A stretch of DNA of 64,000 nucleotides. It comes from Gari tellinella. Lineage: Eukaryota > Mollusca > Bivalvia > Cardiida > Psammobiidae. This document shows positions 22,400-33,128 of this stretch, piece by piece. A program made the translations under genes and the position numbers. The stretch spans positions 43,935,083 through 43,999,082 of the forward strand of contig OV277857.1 of the NCBI GenBank assembly GCA_922989275.2. Direction: 5' to 3'. Under the pieces are notes generated by a model that saw only the letters and a program-made list of their open reading frames with translations, was not told where the DNA came from and ran no database searches. The stretch's first letter is position 1, and each line of letters opens with the position of its first letter.

Positions 22400-23770
22400 T
22401 GAGGGGGTGTTGGAGTATGAAAAGAAAGAAAGAATGGCTGTAATTATGATCTATTCCATTCGGAAAACGTCGGAAAATGACAAATTTATAAGATAAACAT
22501 AATATTTATTCACACCAAGGTATGTTTATGCCATTCAAAGTGATTTATCGCGTGCTTTATGGCATATTCTATGATTCACATAGACCGCAGCGCTCGCCAG
22601 TACGATCGCGAAAACACATGACAATTCAATAAATTGCGCAATTACAATATATTTCGGAAACATAATGTCGGACATTTGACGGAATAATCATATTTTCAAT
22701 CAATATTTGACCAATAATACTTACATTTGCTTTTTGTGGCAGAGTACAGAAAAACTGTGGAGAGATCGGTAATAATCGCAATAATTACTTTATCCTCGTA
22801 TGACGTCATAGCAAGGGAGCTAATCTGATACGTGATTAATTGAAGGCGTCTATACACAAGCATTACATCACATAAAATTATGGTTATATGACGTCATATT
22901 GTGACGTTGATCGGATAGTATAATTTCCCACGGTCGTATGTAGAAATACAGTAGCACATCTGAAAACCGGACACAAACACCAACGGTTCCCTAACATGTA
23001 GACTGGTCGTTCAGTGTAGCACGATTATATTACAGAAAACTCATATCAAAGCTCTATGCAACACCATCGCAACCCAAAATACAACTTTTCGTCTTTAGAT
23101 CCTTTTTGAACCCTCACAACTGTCCGGATTTCAGAGATATAGATCTACATATAATATCGATCAAGACACGTTCGAGCCCCAAATAAGAGAAGACGGCAGA
23201 CCACCTTTTATGCAGACAGTTCAAAAACCACATCATACCCTGAGTGCAAGAACAATCTAATGCAAATCTGTGGAAAAAGACCAGATCAAAATCTGATCTC
23301 TGTGACATATGTGCCTGGAAATAGTCTGCAAACTTATAAGGTTGTAGTTTAAAAGCTGTAGGAATGGAGGAGTTAGTGCACAAAGTAAGTACTGTACTGT
23401 ATATATGGGGGACAAACGGAAAGTCAGGTCTGATGTAGTATAGTGAATATTAACGATATACACACGCTGTGGAACGAAACAAATTCGCAATTACTGTAGG
23501 TTTTATCATTTTGCATGGAAATTGAATCTTTTTTCCGAATATTTAATTTTACATCTTGAAATATTTGATATGCTTCAAAACTTGATGTAGGATTGGGTCT
23601 ACAAAACATTGACAAAGAACGATTAAACGAGTGGCAGTAATTTATGTACGCCTCTCTGTCTAATCAGAAATTAATTCAGCTTTTGAAAGATATTTACCCT
23701 TAGTGACTTTAAGTTAATCAACAGGTTCCTGTTTACCTTACACAGCTAAAATACATCAACAACGTATGAC
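22400..23770. other. No gene recognised; two CRE-type palindromes
   Basis: TGACGTCA occurs at about 22802 and 22894 with other CpG-containing words (CGCTCGCCAGTACGATCGCG near 22591). This looks promoter-like, but no exon beside it could be recognised. An 89-codon minus frame at 23114-23383 has no motif I know and overlaps another open frame. Confidence 0.35.
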
Positions 23771-23774
23771 AGAT

Positions 23775-24450
23775 TTCCAGGGTGGTACCAGAATAATTTT
23801 GGTGTATATCCCCATGTTTTGAGGGGTAGAAAATCAGATAAAACCATATGAGTGGCATCATTCAGATTCTTAAAGAGCACACCTCAGAGGTATAGAAACA
23901 GCAAAAAAACATTGTACGGACCGCAAAACACGCTTATCGGTCTCTGCCACCGGACTAGTCCGGTTGCCAACCCCCTGATTTTTCGATAAGCGTGTTTTGC
24001 AGTCCGTACAAAGTTTTCTTGCTGGTTCAATACCTCTGAGGTGTGCTCTTTAAGAATCTGAATGATGCCACTGTGGCATATTTGGGCAATCCGCACAATA
24101 TGCAAATTAAGGCCGCCATTACTGAAAATCTTGTTTTCGTAAATATCTCAACTATGCATGGTATCAACATGATTTTGGTGTCTAGCCCAATGTTTTGAGG
24201 GGTAAATAATTAGATAAAGTCATTTTAGTAACGATCACAGCGATATTTTGTGCTGAATAGGCATATTTAGGTAGCCATTACTGAAATTCCTGTTTTCGTC
24301 AATATCTCAGTACATTTACCTGTACATGGTATCAAAATGATATTGGTGACTATCTCCATGTTTTGAGGGGTAAAGAATCAGATTAAGTCATTTTAGTAAA
24401 GATCACACCAACAGTTTGTGCTGAATGGGAATATTTAGGCAGCTTTTAGA
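23775..24450. repeat. Three tandem units of about 175 bases, the first split by a foldback
   Basis: The phrase ATGTTTTGAGGGGTA recurs near 23813, 24190 and 24357, each after a GGTATCAAxATGATxTTGGTG phrase. Each is followed by AGATAAA/AGATTAAGTCAT. The first spacing is about 220 bases longer because the foldback at 23851-24072 lies inside that unit. Confidence 0.7.
23851..24072. mobile_element. Foldback element with 89-base inverted arms
   Basis: The left arm 23851-23939 starts AGTGGCATCATTCAGATTCT. The right arm 23984-24072 ends AGAATCTGAATGATGCCACT. Pairing continues through AAAGAGCACACCTCAGAGGT, CGGACCGCAAAACACGC and CTTATCG with few mismatches. The 44-base loop contains its own palindrome, ACCGGACTAGTCCGGT. 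No coding frame. Confidence 0.85.
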
Positions 24451-24847
24451 AGTTTTCGTATGCTTCAATTTTCAAACTTCATCAAAGTCGCTCAAAGTTG
24501 GTGAAACTTTTCTGCAAAATATGCAAAAAAGGACCGCTATTATTGATGCGACGGTCGAGTGTACGTTCTCTTTCTGTCGCCTGTCATGTGTGTGTTCTTC
24601 ATTTATTTTAGAGCATTAAAAGAATGGCCATACCTCAGCTAGCTTTAAAATTCTTAGGTTCATTTTATATGACAATAAAGATACATTCTAAGTTCCTTTT
24701 CAACAGTGTTACGACCGCAAAATTAGGATGATGCTGACAGAGATATTTATTCTTGAATTTAATTAGACCTTACAGTAGCCGACAACAATGTAAAGTCGTA
24801 CTTTATCCCTTACCGAACGTAATTAAAGACTGAAACACGCACAAACA

Positions 24848-24928
24848 CCGGCAGATGTGGTCCAGTAGTAGCACACTCGACTGCGATGCCAAGGGTCGTG
24901 AGTTAGAATTTTGTCCCGCGACTTTTAT
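24848..24928 (+). mobile_element. tRNA-like SINE head, degraded
   Basis: GCAGATGTGGTCCAGTAGTA resembles an A box region. ACTGCGATGCCAAGGGTCGT, GAGTTAGAATTTTG and CCCGCGAC resemble an anticodon arm and a damaged B box. Confidence 0.45.
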
Positions 24929-24939
24929 ACTCAAGAACA

Positions 24940-26750
24940 TTATGTTTGACTTTATAATTTCAAATTACCATATCTCTTATGTAGATTTCACACAAAATTG
25001 GTAAAAACATACAACTGTTTTGCGATTTCCATGCATTTCAAAACATACACTAAAACTCTGATGTGACTTACGAGACCCACATCTTACATATTTTTCATTT
25101 GGGAATTAGATATGTTTAGACGGACAGACAGACGTTTTGACACTACAGCCAATTTTATTGAACGTGAAAGTGAACAAAAAACCAACAACATGTAAACAAA
25201 ACAGGACATCAACCTCTCAGTATTACTTCTAAACATGAATGCCTAAAAATGTATCTCGATTTTAAACTGTAAATTATATTTGGAATTTTGCAATAATTAA
25301 AAAAGTTATGCCAGTCAAAGGTAAACCATTACTTCTGTAACCAAAGCTTAGGATAATAATTTTATTTTACAATTCTTAACATTGTTTCGGAGGCAAAATC
25401 TATGTGCTAGCCAATACTGTGTGTTAGTCAATACTCGGTATGGGTAACGTAATTCACACGTTCAAGTCATTCAAAATAGTTACTTATTCTCGTTATATCT
25501 AACTATATTATAACATAGACAGCAATTTAAAATCATTAAAGCATACAAACCATCCCTTTTAAGTACATTTCAGGAAATAAACTAATTATTGTCAGCTATA
25601 GATGTATATTAGGGACATTTTAATAAATTACATTTTAATAAATTCTGTCTTTTTTCAAATTTCACCAAATTTGAAATATGTTCTCCTCTGTAGTACTCCT
25701 ACTTTAGTGATACACACACAGAAAATAGTTTTAATGTACAATTGCAAAGTTTGTTTGGAAGCAAGACTCCTATGCGAGTCAAAACTGCCTGTTTATCAAT
25801 ACTTGGTATTAGTAACGTAATTCACAAATTTTCGCGATCCTTGACTTTTTAACATAAATTATTTTCTCGCTAACATTTATGTTTAAACATTGTTGCTATA
25901 TAACAATCATTAAATAAAAAACTGTCTACTACATGTACCTGCACAAAATGGTGAACAATGTTCAGACCTTATAATATATTTTTAACTTTAATGCTCGCTT
26001 GTAACAACAACACAGAATTTGATCAAACTTCGTTGTCTGCGAAACACAAACCCCTCAATATTGATACTAAAAGAGCTAAACTTTGAATACAGTAAAATCT
26101 CTCTATAACAGCCACTCTGAAACATAATGTGGAATGTAAAGAAAGAAAATTCTTGCTTAAGGTAAGCTAAAAACCAAACATAAAGCCCACATAAAATCTA
26201 CCTTTATACACTGAAGCGACATAATTGTTTACAGGTACAACAAGGTCTAGGTAGGGGGATACCCCCACCCAACACAACCGAAACCTTGAGGCTTAATGTT
26301 TGCTAGCACAAACACACAATTGTTATCAAGTAGACAAGAATTTTACATGAAAAGAAAAATGCTTAGTTTTTCATAAGTACGAAAAGTAGGGTAATTTGAA
26401 TATTCTAAAGTGTGTGATAGAATTACGGCCTTTGGTCAGATCGCAGTCTTTTGATGAATAATAAATAGTGTGTTAAGTTTTACGAAGCTATAACACAGAC
26501 TTTTGAAGTTACGGTCAATATTAATGTTTTGTACTATTGTGCAATAATTCATGTAATAGTATATGAATCCTAAAGAAATTTGCAGATGCATCGGTTCCCA
26601 TGATAAAAGGAGTGAATATAAAGTTTCAGCAAAATTGACAAAAATGTAGAAGAAGCGCTGACAAAATTTTACATTTAATAATAAATTCCTAAAAATCCTA
26701 CATAAACCTCATAACAGTTTCTGTAAATAAAGTTGCTAAATCATAATGAA
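24940..26750. other. No gene recognised
   Basis: Strongly AT-rich. Two loosely related stretches (about 25260-25470 and 25590-25830) share GAAATATG/CTCGGTATxxGTAACGTAATTCAC phrases and may be an old tandem duplication. No family motif in the 72-codon frame at 25602-25820. Confidence 0.4.
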
Positions 26751-26803
26751 ACTTGCAGGTGCACAGGTGCACAGGTTCCAATGACGGGTAAAGATAGAAT
26801 CGT

Positions 26804-28350
26804 GTTACCATTGTAACCAAGTGTAACCAGAATGTTACCAAAGACAAAGAAGGAATAGCTTGTTACCCAAAATGCAGAGGGGTAATTTAAAACTTTCTTC
26901 TTTCCTGTATAGTATAGTGTTACCATTGTAACCAAGTGTAACCAGAATGTTACCAAAGACAAAGAAGGAATAACTTGTAACCCAAAACACACAGGGGTAA
27001 TTTTAAAACTTTCTTCTATCCTGTATAGTATAGTGTTACCATTGTAACCAAGTGTAACCAGAATGTTACCAAAGACAAAGAAGGAATAGCTTGTAACCCA
27101 AAATGCAGAGGGGTAATTTTAAAACTTTCTTTTATTCTGTATAGTGTTAGTGTTACCATTGTAACCAAGTGTAACCAGAATGTTACCAAAGACAAAGAAG
27201 GAATAGCTTGTAACCCAAAATGCAGAGGGGTAATTTTAAAACTTTCTTCTATTCTGTATAGTATAGTGTTACCATTGTAACCAAGTGTAACCAGAATGTT
27301 ACCAAAGACAAAGAAGGAATAGCTTGTAACCCAAAATGCAGAGGGGTAATTTTAAAACTTTCTTCTATTCTGTATAGTATAGTGTTACCATTGTAACCAA
27401 GTGTAACCAGAATGTTACCAAAGACAAATAAGGAATAGCTTGTAACCCAAAATGCAGAGGTTTTTTTTTTAAACTTTGTTTTATTATGTATAGTATAGTG
27501 TTACCATTGTAACCAAGTGTAACCAGAATGTTACCAAAGACAAAGAAGGAATAGCTTGTAACCCAAAACATGGAGGAATTATACCCGGGTATACTTCCTC
27601 CATGCCCAAAACACAGAGGGGTAATTTTAAAACTTTCTTCTATTCTGTATAGTATAGTGTTACCATTGTAACCAAGTGTAACCAGAATGTTACCAAAGAC
27701 AAAGAAGGAATAGCTTGTAACCCAAAATGCAGAGGGGTAATTTTAAAACTTTCTTCTATTCTGTATAGTATAGTGTTACCATTGTAACCAAGTGTAACCA
27801 GAATGTTACCAAAGACAAAGAAGGAACAGCTTGTAACCCAAAATGCAGAGGGGTAATTTAAAAACTTTCTTTTATTCTGTATAGTATAGTGTTACCATTG
27901 TAACCAAGTGTAACCAGAATGTTACCAAAGACAAAGAAGGAATAGCTTGTAACCCAAAATGCAGAGGGGTAATTTTAAAACTTTCTTCTATTCTGTATAG
28001 TATAGTGTTACCATTGTAACCAAGTGTAACCAGAATGTTACCAAAGACAAAGAAGGAATATCTTGTAACCCAAAATGCAGAGGGGTAATTTTAAAACTTT
28101 CTTCTATTCTGTATAGTATAGTGTTACCATTGTAACCAAGTGTAACCAGAATGTTACCAAAGACAAAGAAGGAATAGCTTGTAACCCTAAATGCAGAGGG
28201 GTAATTTTAAAACTTTCTTCTAATCTGTATAGTATAGTGTTACCATTGTAACCAAGTGTAACCAGAAAGTTACCAAAGACAAAGAAGGAATAGCTTGTAA
28301 CCCAAAATGCAGAGGGGTATTTTTAAAACTTTCTTCTTTACTGTATAACA
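26804..28350. repeat. 116-bp satellite array, 13 units
   Basis: The word GTTACCATTGTAACCAAGTG starts at 26804, 26919, 27035, 27152, 27268, 27384, 27500, 27659, 27775, 27891, 28007, 28123 and 28239. The step is 115-117 except for one of 159. Each unit also has GTTACCAAAGACAAAGAAGG and a GCAGAGGGGTAATTT phrase. GTTAC/GTAAC inverted words are spaced through the unit. The period is not a multiple of three, so minus-strand frames across it are not a conserved protein. Weaker GTTACCAAAG words continue to about 28440. Confidence 0.95.
27570..27604. mobile_element. 35-bp palindromic insertion with 8-bp direct repeats
   Basis: Found only in the seventh satellite unit. The extra DNA is a near-perfect palindrome: ATGGAGGAA at the left, TATACCCGGGTATA in the centre, TTCCTCCAT at the right. 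It is flanked by CCCAAAAC on both sides (27562-27569 and 27605-27612). Neighbouring units have this site once, so length 43 equals 35 inserted plus 8 duplicated. Confidence 0.8.
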
Positions 28351-28684
28351 TACATAGCGATATGCTTGGTTTGGAAGATGTTACCAAAGACACTGTACAA
28401 TGTAACCCTTGTTACCAAAGAGAAGAAGGGTTACAAAATGCATCAATTTGTGCAGAGGTGCACATTTTGTGCCATATCTAGAAAACCAACCCTTCATTTC
28501 GGAAAATATGCATCGCAAAGTGCTTTTGATATTATTTGATGTATCAATTGGTAGTATTTAATTCCAGGTATTAATTATTTATCATAGCAATCCATTAAAC
28601 CTCTGATTCATTTGTCACACGTATAAATCTAAGACTGTTCAGTTTGTCCTTGAAGAAAACATTTTCAATGTCGTGGGTCAATTT

Positions 28685-28775
28685 AAACGAATGCGGGTCA
28701 AAACGGCCCAAAACCAAAAACGGCCCAGATCCAGAACGGCCCGGGTCAAAACGGCCCAGGTCAAAACGGCCCAAC
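28685..28775. repeat. Minisatellite of CAAAACGGCCCAGGT units
   Basis: GGGTCAAAACGGCCCAAAAC is followed by CGGCCCAGATCCAGAACGG and several 15-16 base units. The inverse copy lies at 31427-31515, 2.7 kb away. Confidence 0.8.
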
Positions 28776-28789
28776 TCGTAAATGAATTA

Positions 28790-29965
28790 TTATACTGTAT
28801 TATGATTATAATAAGATCATAGAAAATAATCTTTGAATTATTTACATATAACTTGAAAAAATAAACATAGAAGAACTTACAAATTACTATTGGATGGAGT
28901 AAGTATCTATGTTTTTTCATTGGATGGGTATAACCCGATGTATAATTAGGCTCTAAACTAGTTGCCTCTCAGTTTAAAATGAGTATACAATATTGTCACA
29001 AAATTGTCATTTTAGCCATTTAAATGCTCAGATCTTTTCTGTTCTTTTTTTTTTAGTTTATACTAAATTAACACATATAATAAATCATAAATTGTGAATT
29101 ATATACATGTTTCACCTAAGTATGATTCATATACATGTAGTCTACTCGTATAAATTTCATACGATTGAATTGCTTCATATAATATTATGAAAAAGTGGCA
29201 CGTGCACAGTGCCACACAAAATAGGTCATATTGGATACTGATCAGACTCTGCGTATGTCGGTTTCTGATCACAACACAAACTGTTTGATACTATTTACTT
29301 TTGTCAAGATACTTAAAATTGAACGTTGATAAATAAAAGCAGATGACATTTTTGTAAAAAGTATATTCTGCAACGCCACTTTCTATGTTGGTTTAAAGAA
29401 ATACTTTGGGTAATGGTTGGAAACAGATCTATATGTTAAGTTAACCCCTTTAACTACCAAGATGTCATCTGCTTTAAACAAGTATCTGCTTCAATTTCTT
29501 TAGTTTATTTTATGTGTTTTGAAATCAGATTTTTTTTTCGATCTTGATCAGAAGCTGCTTTACAGGTCTGATGAGAATCAAAACTGTTGGCATATACCCA
29601 GTGTACCTGAGGTAAGACAGTGAAGTGTTAATGTAACAAACTGTCACAACAACAGGTCAAAGAGCAAAGATTAACACCTTTAATGCAATCAAACAATTAC
29701 AGTAGTCGCGTGCCACTAGCGGCACACTTTGGTGGCACACTTTGCACGTTTGAGAAGAATCGATGTCTGCTTTCATTTCTATAAGTTTGTGTTACGTATT
29801 TTGACAGTTGATGTATTAAAATGAATACCCATATATTTTTACCATATAAAGTTACTCGTTTCATCCAAATAAAGCCGGCTTTGCAAACAGTTTTGATCCA
29901 GCTAAAGTTAAATAGTTTACACATGTCATATGCAGGTCAATATTTATGTATAATGCCTTAAGTAT
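28790..29965. other. No gene recognised
   Basis: AT-rich. A small palindrome, GTGGCACGTGCACAGTGCCAC (28 kb side of the hAT-like element, 29202-29222), and a GGCACACTTTG doublet near 29720 are the only structures noted. Confidence 0.4.
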
Positions 29966-29972
29966 CCACCTA

Positions 29973-31152
29973 CAGGCGCGTAGCTACCTGTACGCAAAAA
30001 ACGCAACTGCGTACACATTGTCCGCAAATATAGAACAATTGAAAAGTCCAAAAATGCAATAAAAATCGTAGGGGGTAGAGATCAAAGGCTGGAAGACAAG
30101 CTGTCAGAAAAAAAACGTTATCCTAGAATCATTAATTTGTTATTTTGAGTCAAATTTCTACATAGTCTTTGAATGCGGGAAACGCCCTCAGAACGCACCT
30201 GAGACCATCTAGGATTAAAAATTTCCCGGGGGAGCATGCCCCCGGACCTTTCTAGAGTAAGGGTTTTAAACCAATCAGACGGTGTAAGAATATCAGATGA
30301 ATGGCCGGGACACACGCAACAATATATATATATACAATTTATGTTATGAGGGGATCGAATTTTACATATATATTAAAGAATGCTGTTGCCAGATGGTATT
30401 TTTCAGTTTAACCCGTTTTGATTGCTCGAAATGCCCTCAGAACCCACCAAAGCCGTCTAGGAATATTTTTCCCTGGAGGAACTACCGCATTCCAAGTAAG
30501 AGTGCGTTCACCAAATGAATTAAATTTGCCCCTGACGTCGACGTGTGTCCCCTCAATAACAGTTTGCTTCATACGGGCCTGCTTTATCATGTTATCAAAA
30601 CGGAACGTAAATGTAAATTGTTCTGTTGCAGTACTGAATGTTACTCATTGTTGGTTTGAAATTAACATCCATGATTTTGTCGTGACGTCAATGTCGTTTA
30701 TTTTTTTATTCATTTTTTTGCATAGAATTATGTACTTTATCACCTGTTTTTTAAGGCGGGAAATGACGCACCAGAGACCATCTAGAAATAAAATTTTCCC
30801 TGACGTCGACGTGTGTCCCCTCAATAACAGTTTGCTTCATACGGGCCTGCTTTATCATGTTCAAAACGGAACGTAAATGTGAATTGTTCTGTTGCAGTAC
30901 TGAATGTTACTCATTGTTGGTTTGAAATTAACATCCACGATTTTGTCGTGACGTCAATGTCGTTTATTTTTTTATTCATTTTTTTGCATAGAATTATGTA
31001 CTTTATCACCTGTTTTTTAAGGCGGGAAATGACGCACCAGAGACCATCTAGAAATAAAATTTTCCCGGGGGAGCATGCCCCCGGACCCCCCCCCCCCCCC
31101 CCCCCTAGTATAGGACTGCGTACACTTCCTAATTGGTCTAGATACGCCCCTG
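29973..31152. mobile_element. Non-autonomous hAT-like element with CAGGGGCGTA ends
   Basis: The left end CAGGCGCGTAGCTACCTGTA and right end TGGTCTAGATACGCCCCTG are inverted, and an inner TGCGTACAC/GGACTGCGTACAC pair adds to the symmetry. The 5-base word ACCTA sits directly outside both ends (29968-29972 and 31153-31157). hAT elements normally leave 8 bases, so the class is tentative. Inside are four related copies of a GAGACCATCTAG-AAATTTTCCC phrase, two of them followed by GGGGGAGCATGCCCCCGGAC, and a poly-C run near 31086-31104. No transposase is readable. Confidence 0.65.
30531..31066. repeat. 268-bp tandem duplication inside the hAT-like element
   Basis: Copies 30531-30798 and 30799-31066 begin CCTGACGTCGACGTGTGTCC and end AAATAAAATTTTCCC. 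They differ at only a few positions, so the duplication is recent. The paired open frames at 30418-30876 and 30879-31163 are translations of it. Confidence 0.9.
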
Positions 31153-31426
31153 ACCTACCTTAAACACCCGATAATTAATACAGTTTAGTAGTCATATCTG
31201 TAATTTGCAGAACTCTAATAACCATTACAAACAGTTTGGATCCAGATGAAACGCCACCTTACTATGCATATCACCAGGATTTAGTACTTATACTTTCATT
31301 CGTAAACCTATCTATCAAGCAGATATTATCTATATTCCTTTCCATTATATTTTTTTGTGCACATCGTTTTCTCTATCAATTAACTCAATGTTCACCAATA
31401 ATATAAGCGATTATTTAACTTGCGAA

Positions 31427-31515
31427 TGTGGGTCAAAACGGCCCAAAAGTGGGCCGTTTTGACCTGGGCCGTTTTGACCTGGGCCGTTATGGATCTGGGC
31501 CGTTTTGACCCGTCA
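31427..31515. repeat. Minisatellite of CTGGGCCGTTTTGAC units, inverse of 28685-28775
   Basis: Starts GTGGGTCAAAACGGCCCAAA and then inverts: AGTGGGCCGTTTTGACCTGG and further units to GGGCCGTTTTGACCCG. The first units are in inverted order relative to the rest, so this block itself can form a hairpin. Confidence 0.8.
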
Positions 31516-31614
31516 CCATTTAAACTTCAACTTCAATTCGTTACTTCCAGACGATCAGTTCAGATCATTATCGGAAGGCGCTGCCAACAATATTTTTTTT
31601 AAGTTATTCCAATT

Positions 31615-31738
31615 TGTCATGGTTTTTTTGTCTGGAAGATAATTCCATTTACAGCTGTATTAAAATGTTGTCTTGCCTAGTAAGCTAAGGCACAATGACC
31701 TCAGGTGAGCGAATTAAGGGCCATGGCCCTCTTGTTTC
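31615..31738 (+). mobile_element. Tail fragment of GCTCACC-family element
   Basis: Ends CAGGTGAGCGAATTAAGGGC and CATGGCCCTCTTGTTT, the family tail hairpin. TATTAAAATGTTGTCTTGCC upstream matches the copy at 61615-62103. Confidence 0.7.
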
Positions 31739-31921
31739 TTAACTAATTAGCACAGATGCGCAGCTGCACGTAATACTCATATTAGTGTGTTGCGCAGTAT
31801 GAACAGATGGATAGATAGATAGCCACCTATATATTGATACCACCTGGAATCCACATTATTTGGCTAACATTTGAAAACATTTTGGATCCAGATCGGATGC
31901 CGTATAATGCTTGATCCATAA

Positions 31922-31978
31922 TGCCTCCATAGCTCATTGGTAGGTTGCAAGTTCAATAATCCCCGGCAGCTATTTAGG
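31922..31978 (+). mobile_element. tRNA-like SINE remnant
   Basis: GCCTCCATAGCTCATTGGTA resembles an A box and AAGTTCAATAATCCC a B box. The segment between them is deleted. Confidence 0.4.
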
Positions 31979-32013
31979 TAAAGAGTTAAGACTGAAAACC
32001 TTGTACAAAGAAT

Positions 32014-32188
32014 AGGGCTCCAGATCAGTGGGGAATTTCATAAACTATAATCTTCATTTCTGAATTAAAACCTTTGGTGTCAAGATAATTATAATGAGTA
32101 GTAACACCATAGGATTTGGTGCTGAAATGAGTGAGAAAAGGTTGAATTTGTTCAGAAAATGAGTTTACCCCCTCTTATCTGGAATCCT
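32014..32188. mobile_element. hAT-like palindromic MITE (family M2)
   Basis: AGGGCTCCAGATCAGTGGGG at the left and CCCCTCTTATCTGGAATCC at the right. One central arm (GAGTAGTAACACCATAGGAT) is kept while the opposite ACTCATTAGAAT arm is lost. It ends 48 bases before the OPA3-like exon, inside the preceding intron. Confidence 0.75.
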
Positions 32189-32236
32189 GAAAGAAATGTT
32201 TAGATTAAACTTAATGAAGAATTTTGTTCTTTTCAG

Positions 32237-32604
32237 TATATCATGCATGGGAAGTAAATGTGAAAATGAAATTATTGGGACTGGGAAAAACTAAAACAAA
32301 ACACAAAATGGACCCGGACATGGCAGTGGAGCTTGGAGCGGACATGATAGGAGAGGGGTTCCTGTACCTTTTTGCTTCTGCAATCCTTTTTGGAGAGTAT
32401 GCATACCTCTCACGCAATAGTGAAAGGAAAGAGCAAGAAAAACAACAGCAAATGTTGACTTTCGAAAACAGAATAGTGGAGCTTGGAACTGAGGTGGATA
32501 ATCTTAATACACAAGTTCAAAAGATGGAAGATTTGCTAAGAGAAATGGAACAGAAGAATAAGGGTATATTGGAAACGCTACACCTGAAAAGTGGCAAAAG
32601 CTGA
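32237..32604 (+). CDS. OPA3: OPA3-like protein, last coding exon
   Basis: OPA3 proteins are small mitochondrial proteins linked to outer/inner membrane organisation and lipid metabolism; their exact activity is unsettled. A good 3' splice site (TTTTGTTCTTTTCAG) precedes 32237. The first two bases complete a codon, giving (L)YHAWEVNVKMKLLGLGK, which matches the LYHWVEMRTKM region of vertebrate OPA3. The intron also sits about where I recall the vertebrate one. Next comes MAVELGADMIGEG, matching the family ELGAELLGEA block. A hydrophobic stretch FLYLFASAILFGEYAYL and a charged coiled coil (FENRIVELGTEVDNLNTQVQ and on) follow, to a TGA at 32602. About 121 residues are encoded, against about 179 for the whole human protein. 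The N-terminal mitochondrial-targeting exon was not found in this window. The ATG at 32224 lies in the splice region and is not a start. Confidence 0.85.
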
Positions 32605-32670
32605 TGGAATAGTTATGTTAGATGTGTAAATTTTGTGCTTAAAACTAACATACCGGTACTTTTAAGTTAT

Positions 32671-32676
32671 AATAAA
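32671..32676 (+). terminator. Polyadenylation signal AATAAA for the OPA3-like gene
   Basis: AATAAA lies 67 bases after the stop codon, followed within 30 bases by a T-rich stretch (CTCTTTTTTTTGTGT) of the kind found downstream of cleavage sites. The 3' UTR would be about 90 bases. Confidence 0.7.
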
Positions 32677-32699
32677 ACCCAACGTTTTCTCTTTTTTTT

Positions 32700-33050
32700 G
32701 TGTCACCTGCTGTAGGCAGAGGTGATACTTAGGGATCACTTTTCTGTCGTCCATACATCCGCCTGTCTGTCCGTTACACTTTAATTTTGAGTACTTCTCC
32801 TGTTCTATTGCGGTTTTAAAGATGAAATTTCATTTATGGAAAGAGCTTGACAAGTGGAAGTGTCTTGCATAAGGTTCATAACTTTTGCATCAATACTGTA
32901 AGAGTTATTCCCCTTTTCTACACTTTCTTTTCCAGCAGATAACTTTTGCTATACTGACACTTTTCGTTTTGGCTATAACCCTTGTTCGACTAATGCTTGC
33001 TTGCAGGTGACACATGTGTTCCAAGAAACACCCTTGTAGTATTTCCTCCA
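32700..33050 (+). mobile_element. Head fragment of a tandem-core element with CACCTGC hairpin
   Basis: GTGTCACCTGCTGTAGGCAG followed by AGGTGATAC forms a head hairpin. TTTCTGTCGTCCATACATCC and GTCTGTCCGTT follow, as in the other heads. No tail hairpin is present. Confidence 0.6.
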
Positions 33051-33128
33051 AGCCTGATGTGGTGACTACCGGTACACATTAAAACTTTTTGACAGTTTAA
33101 ATGAGTAGTAACAACATAGTATTCTGCT

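Noticed and set aside
26741..27571. Minus-strand frames with FVFGNILVTLGYNGNTI-like membrane segments
   Set aside because: They are translations of the 116-bp satellite, whose period shifts the frame in each unit.
26804..28350. CRISPR array
   Set aside because: The whole 116-bp unit is repeated with no variable spacers, and the genome is eukaryotic.
30118..31163. Open frames of 65-152 codons on both strands around the GGGGGAGCATGCCCCC motif
   Set aside because: They are translations of a palindromic motif and of the 268-bp duplication in a hAT-like element.
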